This document shows, one piece after another, positions 9,549 to 17,264 of a DNA stretch of 64,000 bases. The stretch is from Symbiodinium natans (lineage: Eukaryota; Sar; Dinophyceae; Suessiales; Symbiodiniaceae). The notes under the pieces were generated by a model that was not told the DNA's origin, did no database searches, and saw nothing but the letters and a program-made list of their open reading frames with translations. Made by a program: the position numbers and the translations under genes. The stretch covers positions 1 to 64,000 of the forward strand of contig CAJNDS010000687.1 of NCBI GenBank assembly GCA_905221605.1, given 5' to 3'. The first letter of the stretch is position 1; the number at the start of each line of letters is the position of its first letter.

Positions 9549-11427
9549 CTAGTAGTAGTACTAGTAGTAGTAGTACTAGTAGTAGTACTCAGAACAGTAT
9601 CAGTAATTGTAAGAACAGCGATGATACCAATAATTGCCGAAGTAGTTATAATCACAATACGACGTGCAGGAGGGTAGGTTTGCCCACACATTCGTTCGCA
9701 AGAGGGATTTGTATGCTTTTTCATGCAAGTTCCCGTCGCGGCCTTCAGTTGAAAACACAAGGCTCGCAGGAAGGGTTCTCAAAGGATTCCAATGTATTTG
9801 CAGAGGAAGTCTGAAAAACAACAAATGTTTTTGCACGGACACATTTTACAACCTTGCAACGCTAAAACCGTTCTGAGGGGCATAGCAGATGTCGCACAAG
9901 AAAACCTCCACATTACAAACAAACACATCACAAGTTTGACGCGCTAACTGGTGGAGCTCCCTGAATGTGCCGAACCCCAAAACTACGCCCCTGCGCAGTC
10001 CAAACGACGCTTGCCCAGCTTCTACCCCATGTGGCGCGAGCAAACCAGCCCTTCTCCCCCCAATAATAGTTATAATTGTACTACTTAAAATATTGATCAT
10101 GATGATGATAATGATGATACTGATAATAGGAACAGTCATAACATGCAATAAGTAAAAAACGTAAGAATAGTACTCATAGCAGCCATAGCAAAGGTACTAA
10201 TGATGATACCTGTGCGATTGCTGATAACCGTAGTTAAAACAGCAATTAAACAAGCATAAGCCATAATTTGAATAACTCCAAAAGAAAAATCGTTACAGTA
10301 GTAATGCCAAGAATAATGATAACGTTCATCTAGTCCCAATGGTGTCCGGCGCATCTACCGATTATTCTTAGCATCTTTGTCACTATTGCTACTACTCGTA
10401 CTAGTAGTACTGTTACTACTATTGCTACTGCCAAGACTAATACTACTATTCATACCTTGCGGTTCGTACTACTATTTACTAAATTGGAGCTGCGTGGCAA
10501 CGCGAACACAGAGCTCAATAACTCTCAGGTCGTTTCCTGCGTCATCATGCGCTGCTCGCCGGCGCCGCGCAGCAGCGTGACTTGCGAAGGAAAGCGAGCC
10601 TTGAGTAGAAGCAGTAGGGCCATCGTCTTGTAGGCATCTGTGCCTGCATCCAGAATCAAGGCATGATGGCGTGGCAGGGGAGTTTGGGCCTAGGGCCTAG
10701 AGTCCAAGCTTCAACCTGTTCTCGGAGGGAAGGCCCGCCTGAATGAGTGTAGTCACCCAAGAAGAGATAGCTGGTTTCAGGTATGGGCCCGCACACCTTG
10801 AATATCGTGAGCAAGTCATGGATACTACCTCCACGGAGGGATCCCACAACCACCACAGGCGCAGCAACTGCCACGATGTTCTCCTCTTGCCGAAGATGCC
10901 TTCAGCAGCTCTCAGTCTTGGGAGGACTTGGGCGAAAGGAGTTGTTTGTTCATGGGTCTCGGAGAACTGCACCAAGCGAATCCCTAAGTGTTTATCTCTC
11001 CTTCGCTCTCTCTCGCGCTCTCTCTCTCTCTCTCTCTTTTCGAAATCTTTGCCTCGCAGCAGCAGCGCAAGCTTGCTTGCATTCCTCCGGGGTCAAACTG
11101 CCACCTGCAAAGAGCTTTGCCAGCAACTGGCTCTGGGCTTCCATTTCCAGGACCCGCTCTCGCCAGGTCAGGCACATCTTCTTTCCACCGATGCAGCCCT
11201 TGCTGAGATCCAGCTGCCTAGCCGAGCGCACCTACAGCAAGCAGGACACCACCCGGTCACCAGTCTCGCACTGGCCACTCAAGCCCCTGCAACACTAAAC
11301 CCTAAACCCTAAACCCTAAACCCATTTTCATCTTCTGCAGCCGAGGAGCTGCAAGGCAGGCAGAGCGACTCCACTGCGGTAGCAGCATTGCCTTGGCAGC
11401 CCAGTAACCATACGAGCCGGGCACCAT
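2619..11427 (-). CDS. PPP-family serine/threonine phosphatase-like gene, probable pseudophosphatase, 13 exons
   Basis: Joining minus-strand exons 11427-11392, 11231-11053, 10899-10739, 10643-10537, 8668-8591, 8420-8385, 7691-7580, 6976-6932, 5365 to about 5305, 4278 to about 4213, 3978 to about 3902, 2998-2952 and 2684-2619 follows the PPP catalytic domain from its N-terminal helix to its end. Landmarks in order: SLTPEECKQAC, APVVVVGSLRGG (for GDxHG), YLFLGDYTHSG (for GDYVDRG), LLRGAGEQ (for RGNHE), VYGLLDNCL, CFDHLPIAAVVN, EKIFCVHSGLSPEL, MLWSDPAEL, PGWHVAPKSVGYAFG, EDITAAFLEANNFSLLA, RSRQLCVDG (for RAHQ), FASQPLCC (for FSAPNYC). Of the residues needed for catalysis in PP1/PP2A, the first Asp of GDY and the His of CVHSGLSP remain; GDxHG, the Arg of DRG, Asn-His of GNHE and the His of RAH are gone. 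Donors are mostly AG|GC. The product is likely non-catalytic (inference); the family call is firm, the exact edges of exons 9-11 are not. Confidence 0.85.
2952..2998 (-). CDS. PPP-like exon 12 (FSAPNYC region, degenerate)
   Basis: After GGAAAG the frame reads ATVAFASQPLCCTCGE, aligning with VTIFSAPNYCxRCGN of PPP enzymes; the Asn and Tyr of SAPNYC are lost while a CxxC-like pair remains. Donor GAG|GTTTGGGG is the start of a degenerate telomere-type run. Confidence 0.7.
3181..3298. repeat. CCCTAAA interstitial tract followed by poly-C
   Basis: About 16 CCCTAAA units with a few variants, followed at 3325-3360 by an uninterrupted run of about 35 C. Such homopolymer runs often sit beside the tracts in this window (also 11467, 23380, 35022, 60488 and 63400). 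Confidence 0.95.
3826..4110. repeat. CCCTAAA tract and degenerate TTTAGGG run bracketing exon 11
   Basis: CCCTAAA at 3826-3900, coding island, then degenerate TTTAGGG/TTTGGGG from 3984 to 4110: the C-left, G-right arrangement seen around most islands. Confidence 0.85.
3902..3978 (-). CDS. PPP-like exon 11 (RAH region, degenerate)
   Basis: Acceptor CCTCAG, then VRSRQLCVDGCFEPGPG, matching RAHQLVMEGY of PPP proteins with the metal-binding His replaced by Arg. The 3' edge near the tract at 3826-3900 is uncertain. Confidence 0.7.
4213..4278 (-). CDS. PPP-like exon 10
   Basis: Acceptor CACCAG, then QALNPEDITAAFLEANNF followed by SLLA, matching FGxDITEQFLExNNLSLLA of PPP enzymes. Right side is bounded by TTTGGGG/TTTAGGG variants (4290-4377). 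Confidence 0.75.
5000..5290. repeat. Degenerate CCCTAAA runs
   Basis: Scattered CCCTAAA, CCTTGAA and CCCTCAA variants at 5000-5160 and 5245-5290 in the intron between PPP-like exons 9 and 10; a poly-C/G-rich low-complexity stretch lies at 4870-4955. Confidence 0.8.
5305..5365 (-). CDS. PPP-like exon 9
   Basis: Acceptor GCCAG (5370-5366), then WHVAPKSVGYAFG, matching GWxxSPRGAGYTFG of PPP enzymes (the conserved Arg is Lys here). The first two bases complete a Gly codon begun in exon 8, giving LWSDPAELPGWHV in phase. The 3' edge is not fixed. Confidence 0.8.
5430..6930. other. Intron between PPP-like exons 8 and 9
   Basis: A 1.57-kb GC-AG intron (6931-5366). It holds ordinary AT-balanced DNA at 5440-5950 and 6150-6590, a CCCTAAA tract at 5958-5999, a TTTAGGG run at 6099-6150 and CCCTAAA runs at 6595-6720 and 6840-6915. 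Plus-strand ORFs here (for example 6278-6508) show no family similarity. Confidence 0.6.
6932..6976 (-). CDS. PPP-like exon 8 (LWSDP motif)
   Basis: A 45-nt exon: acceptor CGGAAG (6979-6977 side), coding PIPDMLWSDPAELP, donor CAG|GC at 6931-6930. LLWSDP is a PPP hallmark. Bracketed by CCCTAAA (left) and TTTAGGG (right, 7037-7135). Confidence 0.85.
7264..7545. repeat. Homogeneous 8-mer array TTTAGAGG
   Basis: About 33 near-identical copies of TTTAGAGG with a single TTTAGGGG, flanked by short normal TTTAGGG. The uniform variant unit points to local tandem amplification of a mutated telomere-type unit. Confidence 0.95.
7580..7691 (-). CDS. PPP-like exon 7 (CVHSGLSPEL motif)
   Basis: Acceptor TCTCAG, then EKIFCVHSGLSPELETVQ; PPP enzymes have FCxHGGLSP. 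The His metal ligand is kept. A 15-nt near-duplication (GCAAGGGC twice) adds five residues before RDLDRHGDYGDTG. Donor ACACAG|GC at 7579-7578; joins exon 8 in phase 1. Confidence 0.9.
7785..8010. repeat. CCCTAAA tracts
   Basis: Two C-rich runs, 7785-7830 and 7925-8010, in the intron upstream of exon 7. The 95 bases between them hold no recognised exon. Confidence 0.85.
8385..8420 (-). CDS. PPP-like exon 6 (36-nt micro-exon)
   Basis: Acceptor GGCCAG, coding CFDHLPIAAVVN, which is the canonical CFxYLPLAALVD segment; followed by GA (AAT|GAACC) and joining exon 7 exactly to give VVNEKIFCVH. The GA donor is a known dinoflagellate variant. Confidence 0.8.
8485..8583. mobile_element. 99-bp MITE-like element with 6-bp target duplication
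   Basis: Flanked by perfect direct repeats AACTCT at 8479-8484 and 8584-8589. Ends are inverted: the left end has AGGGTTTCCGAAAA, and the right end reads GGGAGTTTACGAAAAC on the other strand. It sits in the intron directly beside PPP-like exon 5, whose last codons nearly abut the duplication. Confidence 0.65.
8591..8668 (-). CDS. PPP-like exon 5
   Basis: Acceptor GACAG (8671-8669 side), coding VYGLLDNCLSQF then GAEVWKAFCA, matching VYGFYDEC...VWKxFTD. The opposite strand is also open (GTESLPYFSTIG) but has no family match. The donor could be at 8591 (CTG|GA) or a few bases away. Confidence 0.8.
8690..10530. other. 1.87-kb intron with microsatellites
   Basis: Intron between PPP-like exons 4 and 5. 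It contains (GTA)n at 8846-8927 and (TAG)n at 9480-9595 with interruptions, further TAC/TAG-rich stretches at 10070-10470, and two near-identical 30-bp segments around 9310 and 9372 (AAAGTCCTGTACCCTT). The long Val- and Thr-only ORFs there are microsatellite artefacts. Confidence 0.7.
10537..10643 (-). CDS. PPP-like exon 4 (RGNHE region, degenerate)
   Basis: Acceptor GATGCAG, coding TDAYKTMALLLLLKARF then TLLRGAGEQRMMTQ; PPP proteins have SVETVSLLLALKxRYP...LLRGNHESRxITQ. Asn and His of GNHE are Ala and Gly. The donor is CAG|GAAACG, a GA 5' splice site fixed by the exact match of the joined MMTQ-VYGLLDNC. Confidence 0.85.
10739..10899 (-). CDS. PPP-like exon 3 (GDxHG and GDYVDRG region, degenerate)
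   Basis: Coding HLRQEENIVAVAAPVVVVG, then SLRGGSIHDLLTIFKVCG and YLFLGDYTHSG. The fold-defining pattern APVxVxGDxHGQxxDLLxLF and YLFLGDYVDRG is obvious, yet the Asp and His of GDxHG and the Arg of DRG are absent. Donor TCAG|GC; acceptor CTGAAG. The 95-bp intron to exon 4 is GC-AG and has no tract. Confidence 0.9.
11053..11231 (-). CDS. PPP-like exon 2 (N-terminal helices)
   Basis: Acceptor CTGTAG, coding VRSARQLDLSKG through LAKLFAGGSLTPEECKQAC and AAA(R). This matches the RLL...LTExEVxxLCxKAR start of PPP domains. Donor GCGAG|GC; phase 2 join gives AAAARHLRQEEN. The 153-bp intron that follows carries a (GA)n microsatellite (11015-11040). Confidence 0.8.
11392..11427 (-). CDS. Possible PPP-like exon 1 with start codon
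   Basis: ATG at 11427-11425 opens MVPGSYGYWAAK and ends at AAG|GC, which would join exon 2 in phase 0. A run of A precedes the ATG and TTCGCAG (a possible trans-splice acceptor) lies 20 nt upstream. No homology supports it, so it is only a candidate. Confidence 0.4.
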
Positions 11428-11435
11428 TTTTTTTT

Positions 11436-11610
11436 GGTCGGTTCCTGCGAATAAGGGAACTCAGAACCCCCCCCCCCCCCCCGAAACCCTAAACCCTAAA
11501 CCCTAAACCCTAAACCCTAAACCCTAAACCCTAAACCCTAAACCCTAAACCCTAAACTCAAAACAAGTAAAGTGTACCACTGGGCTACCAAGTTGCGCCT
11601 CTTGGAGACA
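11436..11610. mobile_element. Dispersed element copy interrupted by poly-C and a CCCTAAA tract
   Basis: Left part (GGTCGGTTCCTGCGAATAAG then GGAACTCAGAAC) and right part (AAAACAAGTAAAGTG, ACCACTGGGCTACCAAG) match the two halves of the uninterrupted copy at 45050-45117 (GGTTGGGTACTTTATAAGG, GGAACCCAGAACC, AAAATAACGACAAAAG, ACCATTGGCTGCCCAAG). Between them are 15 C and about 11 CCCTAAA units (11467-11558). The tract is inserted at AGAACC|AAAA. Confidence 0.6.
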
Positions 11611-12211
11611 GCAGCTCTGCAGTGGTCACCAGCGCGACGCCCTGCAACAAGGGGCCTGCCGTCAGACTGTCGTGGGTTCCCCTAGGTTTAGGGTTTAGGG
11701 TTTGGGGTTTAGGGTTTAGGCCTCCTATTTTCCTAGGTTCCCCCCAGAAGTAAGGCGATTTAGGGATGAGCAAGCCTATTAATAAAGGTTGTTTAAGGGA
11801 GAAACCAGGGGGGGTGTTTTAGAGGGGTTTTGTAGGGAAACCCATGAAACTGTCATCGATTGCAGCGACGGGCACATGCAAAAGCCACGCGAAGGTACAT
11901 GAACTACAAGGAGGGGGCCCCCTTACTATACGAACTACAGCTAAGGGACTGAACAATTCTAACTCAGGATCCCCATAATCCAATTTAAGGTAAGGCTCTT
12001 AAACCCTAAACCCTAAACCCTAAACCCTAAACCCTAAACCCTAAACCCTAAACCCTAAACCCTAAACCCTAAACCCTAAACCCTAAACCCTAAACCCCAA
12101 ACCAGGGCGGGGCTCCTCCTGGTAGCACTGCTCTGACCTGCTTGGGAAAGTTTTTTTGGGAAGCACTCCCCTGGACCAGCCTTCGACACGACCTTGAGAT
12201 TCCGTAGCCAT
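11585..12211 (-). CDS. Three-exon gene for a 69-residue protein, split by an introner
   Basis: Exon 1 12211-12138 starts with ATG (MATESQGRVEGWSRGVLPKK) and ends AGCAG|GTCAGAG. Exon 2 11903-11850 follows TTGTAG and reads SCTFAWLLHVPVAAIDD. Exon 3 11666-11585 reads LTAGPLLQGVALVTTAELL then SPRGATW and a TAG stop. All joins are phase 2 to phase 2 with no stop, giving 69 residues. The middle has two hydrophobic segments (about residues 27-40 and 44-60). Intron 1 carries a long CCCTAAA tract; intron 2 is the element at 11672-11848. No family was recognised. It ends 158 bp before the proposed start of the PPP-like gene, on the same strand. Confidence 0.55.
11672..11848 (-). mobile_element. Introner-like element, family B, copy 1
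   Basis: Bounded by the direct repeat ACTGTC (11666-11671 and 11849-11854) and by inverted ends GTGGGTTCCCCTA and TAGGGAAACCCAT. It interrupts an ORF exactly: removing the element plus one repeat restores an open frame (AIDD-S-LTAG). It contains a short TTTAGGG run at 11684-11719. Confidence 0.7.
11998..12095. repeat. Perfect CCCTAAA tract
   Basis: About 14 uninterrupted CCCTAAA units in intron 1 of the small gene; a TTTAGGG/GCTTAGG run at 12260-12350 lies on the far side of exon 1. Confidence 0.95.
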
Positions 12212-12359
12212 CGCCGCAGGATCTAAGAGGATCTCAGGGATGACCGTTTCAGCAGACACGGTGGGTCTCGGGTTTCGGGATGGGGTTTCGGGTTTAGGGT
12301 TTTAGGGCTTGGGAGGGCTTAGGGCTTAGGGCTTAGGGCTTAGGGCTGTGTTTGGAAAG

Positions 12360-12852
12360 CTTGGCAGCGGTGGAGCAAATTGAGCAAACAAGCGTTCTGG
12401 GCATACTCTGTTTCTGGCAAATTCATGACCTCGTGACTGACTCATGATGCACCAGAAGCATAACTCCAGCAGGACACATCCTTCTATCGTGACTTCAGCT
12501 CAGGATGGCCCCAAAACACTCTGAAAAATATTCCAGAATATGACCCTCTTAAACCCAACAAGGGAAAATAGAAAATGTCCCAAGGGCCTACCCAGCAGCT
12601 GTTCTCAAAAGCTCGGCTTTTCGCCACTGTCAATTTCTCTCAGAACTTCGACATGTGCATACCGGCAAGCGGGGTGCACAAGATGAGCTCTAGACTATCG
12701 CATTTTGTTTCGAAGCACCCTCCTCGGACACCGAAGCGCTGTCACAACTGAAGACAAGCTAATCGAATGAATGCTGATATTTGCACTTCATGGTGCCCGA
12801 AGGATGCCAATGTACACTAGACCTCCTCAGCACTCCTAGCTTTGGCCGCAGC
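12360..12852. other. Spacer downstream of the rhomboid gene
   Basis: About 490 bases of mixed sequence between the TTTAGGG run at 12260-12350 and the rhomboid stop. No gene or repeat is recognised; it should contain the rhomboid 3' UTR. Confidence 0.4.
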
Positions 12853-14028
12853 TCAGAAGGGCAAGCGGCGCGGATGAAAGATGGTCCCACAGTAGGGGAT
12901 GGGTCCGTCAGGGCCGAGGGTGATGGCGCGCACGAGAGAAGCGATGACAATCAGCGCCGTGATGTTCTTGGCCGACATCTTGGCCTTGTCGTACCATGCG
13001 GGCTGGTGCTCCTCCTGCATGTCAGCGAGGATGATGGCGAGGAGGAATCCTGCCAGCATTCCAGCAAAGTGTCCTACGAAGTCGACGTTGGGAGAGATGG
13101 TGGACATCATGATGCAGCTTGTGACCATGAAGGCGAACCATAAGAACACCCTGGAGCGGCTGTCACCTAGAAGATCCCAGGTCAGCAAGACCTCTGCTGC
13201 CCAAACTCCAAGAAGGCCGAACCCGCTGGTGGATGCTCCCACCGCCAGCTTCATGGGATCGACCGCTACGGAGATCAGGTTGCCAAGGAAGCCGCAGAAC
13301 ATGTAGAGGAGGCAGAACTTCCGGCGCCCGAACTGCTTCTCCATCCCGAAGCCGATGCGCATCTGGAAGAAGAGGTTGAAGAAGATGTGCAGCGCATTTG
13401 CATGCAGCATCATGGGAAGCATCAGCCGCCACACAGCTCCCTGTGCAATGGCCGGTCCCCAGGAGGCGCCCAGGAGGTACAGGGAGCAGAGCTTTGGGGA
13501 CCCGTAGGCACTTCCAAGCAACAGCGAGCCGATGTACTCTGTGATCTGGAGCATGGAAACCCGCCAGATGAAGGTATCCTTGGTTGCTCTGTAACTTTTA
13601 GCTCCCTTAATATGGCTAAACCCTAAACCCTAAACCCTAAACCCTAAACCCTAAACTTATAAAGTGAATAAAGTTGTAGTAAAGTCCCACCTAGTATCGG
13701 TGTTGAAGTTCGGCAGCAGGGCATCTAAGAGGCTGAACTGCGCTGGCGGCCCGGGCGGTGATTGGGGCCGCTCGGGAAGGAGGGCATTTGTCCCCTGATT
13801 CCCCTGCATGGCGGCTGCCAGGGGGGGCGCCGGTGGTGTGAGGGAGGGAGGCGGCGGCGTTGGGACCATCATCGCCACCTTGAGCAGCGCGCCTGGGGCC
13901 AAGGGCGCCAAGGCCGTGCTCGCCGCGGCCGCGCCCAGGCCGGCGGTCAGCCCCAAGGCGAGGGCGGCATCCTCAAAGCTGTACTTGTAGGAGGGCTTCT
14001 CCGTGGAGCGGCATGAGATGGTGCTGCA
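12853..14028 (-). CDS. Rhomboid-family intramembrane serine protease (5' end incomplete)
   Basis: Exon 14028-13691 encodes a Pro- and Ala-rich cytosolic N-terminus (PTPPPPSLTPPAPP, then QFSLLDALLPNFNTDT); exon 13594-12853 encodes the six-to-seven-helix core. Numbering from the first residue of the upper exon: HANALHIFFN (H177, H182, N186), RIGFGMEKQFG, the GxS motif VGASTSGFGLLG with nucleophile Ser234, and VGHFAGMLAGF with catalytic His288. All rhomboid signatures are intact, and the WRL, RMGF and GASTS pattern resembles alveolate (apicomplexan ROM-type) rhomboids. Membrane location is expected; the substrate is unknown. The join AG|GTGGGA...AAAAG|T is phase 2 and in frame. No ATG precedes residue 1 in frame, so a further 5' exon is missing. 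Confidence 0.9.
13595..13690 (-). mobile_element. Rhomboid intron: introner-like element family A, copy 1, carrying a tract
   Basis: On the coding strand it starts GTGGGACTTTACTACAAC and ends CATATTAAGGGAGCTAAAAG. The same ends occur at 34328-34408 outside any recognised exon. In this copy the middle is (TTTAGGG)5-6; in the other copy the middle is only TTTCGGGTTCCTCTAATGT. So a telomere-type tract occupies the interior of a dispersed element that acts as an intron. Confidence 0.7.
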
Positions 14029-14860
14029 CTGCAGGAACCCGCCTCGGAGCAAGCAAGATGCTTAAAATGATCTCTAGCAGACTCTAGCAAGTCGAGCAAA
14101 CTGCAAGCAAGCCGAGTCTCTTCTCTTGGCAGCACTGGTGACGCGGGACTTCGGCAAGCACGGTACGAAGATGAAGTGTTCCCAAGCCTCCTTTGAACGG
14201 CACATGGCTGGAGGCTGCTTGAGCTAGGCCTGTTTGCAACTCCGACAGTTCCGACAAGCAAACTTTACATTCGCCGGGGGTAACGTGCGCTTGCTTCCTC
14301 GACCTGAGAGACTGAGAGACAAAGGATGAGATTCACCGCCTGTGGCAGCCGACCTAAGTCCAGGCCTTAGACGTGTCTGCTAGCGCAAATGTTGCCTGCT
14401 CTTGCTTTGAACCGAACTCCTCACGCCGGCATGCTAGCTTGGCACCGGCTGTGAGAGCATGCAGGGTACAGTGAAAGTGCAAGCTCAATGCCTACCGACG
14501 AAAAGGCAGCCCCACTACTGCAGTCTGCATCTCTCAAAAACGACGACCCAAAATCGCTTCCGCTGCCTCTGCAGTCGAAGTGCCCAGCACAGACCTCTTC
14601 AACAGACAAGCTGAGCACGCCGAGGGACATCTAGAAGCACTGACCAAAGGCATGTCACTGACAGCAAAAAAGACCTGCAAAGTGCGTCGAAGCAGTTCCG
14701 AATTCTCGCATGGGTCAGATGTGCACGCAGGCATGCCCAATCATGCCCATGCCCAAAGTGTCTGCTCTTAACCGTGTGTACATGGACAGGGCCGCCTGGT
14801 CCCTTGGGTGACATTCAGGAAACTACACAAGTCATTGACGTACCTGCAAAAGTGTCACGT
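14029..14860. other. Gene-poor stretch upstream of the rhomboid exons
   Basis: Several short ORFs on both strands, none with recognisable motifs; no tract until 14870. The missing first rhomboid exon should lie here or further right. Confidence 0.4.
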
Positions 14861-14869
14861 GAATACATG

Positions 14870-15080
14870 AACCCTAACCCTAGACCCTAGACCCTAGACC
14901 CTAAACCCTAAACCCTAAACCCTAAACCCTAAACCTTAAGCCCCACTGACTCTTAGCCCTACACAGCCTAGGCCTTGCCTGCTGAAGTCCTCGCCAAATC
15001 CTGGGATGAACACCTCCACATCCCATTGCAGGGTGGAACAGTCGGGTTTAGGGTTTAGGCCTTAGGGCTTAGGGTTTAGG
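14870..15080. repeat. CCCTAAA ... TTTAGGG bracket
   Basis: CCCTAAA/CCCTAGA at 14870-14938 and TTTAGGG/CTTAGGG at 15046-15082 enclose a coding-like island. Confidence 0.9.
14979..15045 (-). CDS. Candidate exon, unknown protein
   Basis: Minus-strand frame DCSTLQWDVEVF then IPGFGEDFSR, with donor CAGCAG|GC. High-GC third positions and the GC donor match confirmed exons nearby; the acceptor is not visible between tract and frame, which weakens the call. Confidence 0.4.
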
Positions 15081-15571
15081 GTGCAAGATGCACAAGAAAA
15101 GGATTCTTGACTTGTCTACTGGAGTTCCTATCAGTTTTATTCAGATTCCTATTCGTTCTGCCCGGATTCCTGTTGCTTGTTCATAGGACTCCTACTTGTT
15201 TTCATACGAGTAGGATTCCGATCAAGGTCTTCGTAGAAATAATTGAAATGTTGACTGGATAAGAATAGGGATCAACCGCAATCCTTATTCGAACGACAAG
15301 AACAACAACAAGAAGACAAAGCTGCAATAATCACATGGCAATAACCATGTCAGAATGGTGCGAATCAAAGCTGTATGCACAGGACGCTACCTTTTGCATC
15401 GCGCGTTGTTTTTGTTGGTTTTGGGCATACGTTTCCGATTTTGTTTGGGCATTCAGGCTCTGTGCGATTTTGCTGATTTTCAAGCCAGTTCGTCGCGCAG
15501 CGTTTGCCGCCCCTCACACGAGCACGTGGTTGCTTGCATGATGTCGGTGCGTGCGCTGAAAAGGCTGCAAC

Positions 15572-15845
15572 TTACGATTTTTCAGGCAGTCAACAGTTCA
15601 CCCAAGCCAACCTTGGAAACTCAGGAAATTCCTGGCCTTCAAGTCCGGGAAACATGGGAACTTTCAAGGCACCTACGGGCTTCGGACTATCTTTTTCTCA
15701 GTCCGCGCCCACATGGGAATGCTTCCAGCACGCAACAGCAGGCACACGAACTCACCCAGAGCTAGCCACTGCAGCATCTAAGCTACAGCAAAACAGTCAG
15801 AGATGGCTGGTTTTGAGGGGAAAAGGGACTTCAGGAACGTGCTGA
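15572..15845 (+). CDS. Candidate plus-strand terminal exon, Ser/Gly/Asn-rich
   Basis: After TTTTTCAG (15567-15574 region) a frame reads SQQFTQANLGNSGNSW and runs to TGA at 15843-15845. The composition is Ser/Gly/Gln rich with no family match. It could equally be chance; the surrounding genes are on the other strand. Confidence 0.25.
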
Positions 15846-15956
15846 TGTATGGTTTCGGGTTATGAGTTGAGGGATCCACAATTGCCTCACTTACGTAACC
15901 ACCCCCCACCCCCAGCTACTACTCATAATGTCAATAACAAAGCTCACTTCACTAGT

Positions 15957-16113
<157 letters not shown>

Positions 16114-16280
16114 CCTGAATGGTGGGCCTGAAGCGCCGTCTTCTGTGGACGATAACTCGGTTTGGTGTTCGGACCTAACACCTTCACCCCACAATCCTCC
16201 AAACCCCATGAGTTTAGGGCTTAGGGTTTAGGGGTTCAGAGTTATATCGCTCCCACTCTCCGGGTCAGCATTGACAGGGC

Positions 16281-16333
16281 CTGCCTCGATGCAATCCCAG
16301 GTCATCTGCCTCAAGCACATTCGGAATTCATGC
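16281..16333 (-). CDS. Candidate exon, unknown protein
   Basis: Acceptor GGCTGTAG, frame HEFRMCLRQMTWDCIEA, donor GGCAG|GC. Both splice sites are of the kind proven in the PPP-like gene. Function not recognised. Confidence 0.5.
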
Positions 16334-16359
16334 CTACAGCCCCCAAGTTTTCAGGGTTT

Positions 16360-16960
16360 AGGGTTCAGGGTTTAGGGTTCAGGGTTTAGGGTTTAGGGTT
16401 CAGGGTTTAGGGTTCAGGGTTTAGGGTTTAGGGTTCAGGGTTTAGGCTTCTTTTTCTTCCTGCAGGGTTACTTATACAAGCCGCCTTTAGGGGGGGGTGT
16501 ACCAGGTGGTAGGGGTCTATGAGGCCTAAGCTACGAGAGACTTTGACATGCCCGTTGTCGCAGAACGCATTGAGAAGGCGGCCACCACACCGGCCGAGAG
16601 GCCGTGTCGTTTGGCTGCGCCGCCTTGCCACAGCTTAGGGTTTAGGGTCTATAGGGTATAGGGTAGGGTTTAGGGTTTAGGGTTTAGGGTTTAGGGTTTA
16701 GGGTTTAGGGTTTAGGGTTTAGGGTTTAGGGTTTAGGGTTTAGGGTTTAGGGTTTAGGGTTTAGGGTTTAGGGTTTAGGGTTTAGGGTTTAGGGTTTAGG
16801 GTTAGGTTTAGGGTTTAGGGTTTAGGGTTTAGGGTTTAGGGTTTAGGGTTTAGGGTTTAGGGTTTAGGGTTTAGGGTTTAGGGTTTAGGGTTTAGGGTTT
16901 AGGGTTTAGGGTTTAGGGTTTAGGGTTTAGCGTTGAGGGTTTAGTGTTTAGTGTTTAGGA
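16360..16960. repeat. Long TTTAGGG tract (two blocks)
   Basis: 16360-16447 alternates TTTAGGG and TTCAGGG; 16636-16960 has about 45 nearly perfect TTTAGGG units, the longest perfect run in the window. Between them (16450-16635) the minus strand is open (GLSAGVVAAFSMRSATTG), a weak exon candidate. Confidence 0.95.
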
Positions 16961-17264
16961 TGAAAAAAATCGAGGGGCTGGCGCTTAATCGTCCATGGCT
17001 GTGGGTTCCAGAGAGCCAAAACAATGTGCGAAGTGTTGACTTGTGAGATTTCGCAAAGCAATGCCAAGAAACCCTGCCACTTTTTTTACTCCAACCCATC
17101 CAATCCCCAAAATCACCGGGGCAACTCTTTGTGCGATCGCACGCCTTAGGCGAGACGAAGCCCAGAACATTCGTGCTGACCTCAGCACCGGTTCGTTCTT
17201 TGCATACAAAGCTTTCCTGCCTGCATACCGTCTATCGCTGCTACCACGACTCATCTTAAGGCAC

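Noticed and set aside
8741-9760. Long Thr- and Val-rich ORFs
   Set aside because: Translations of (GTA)n and (TAG)n microsatellites.
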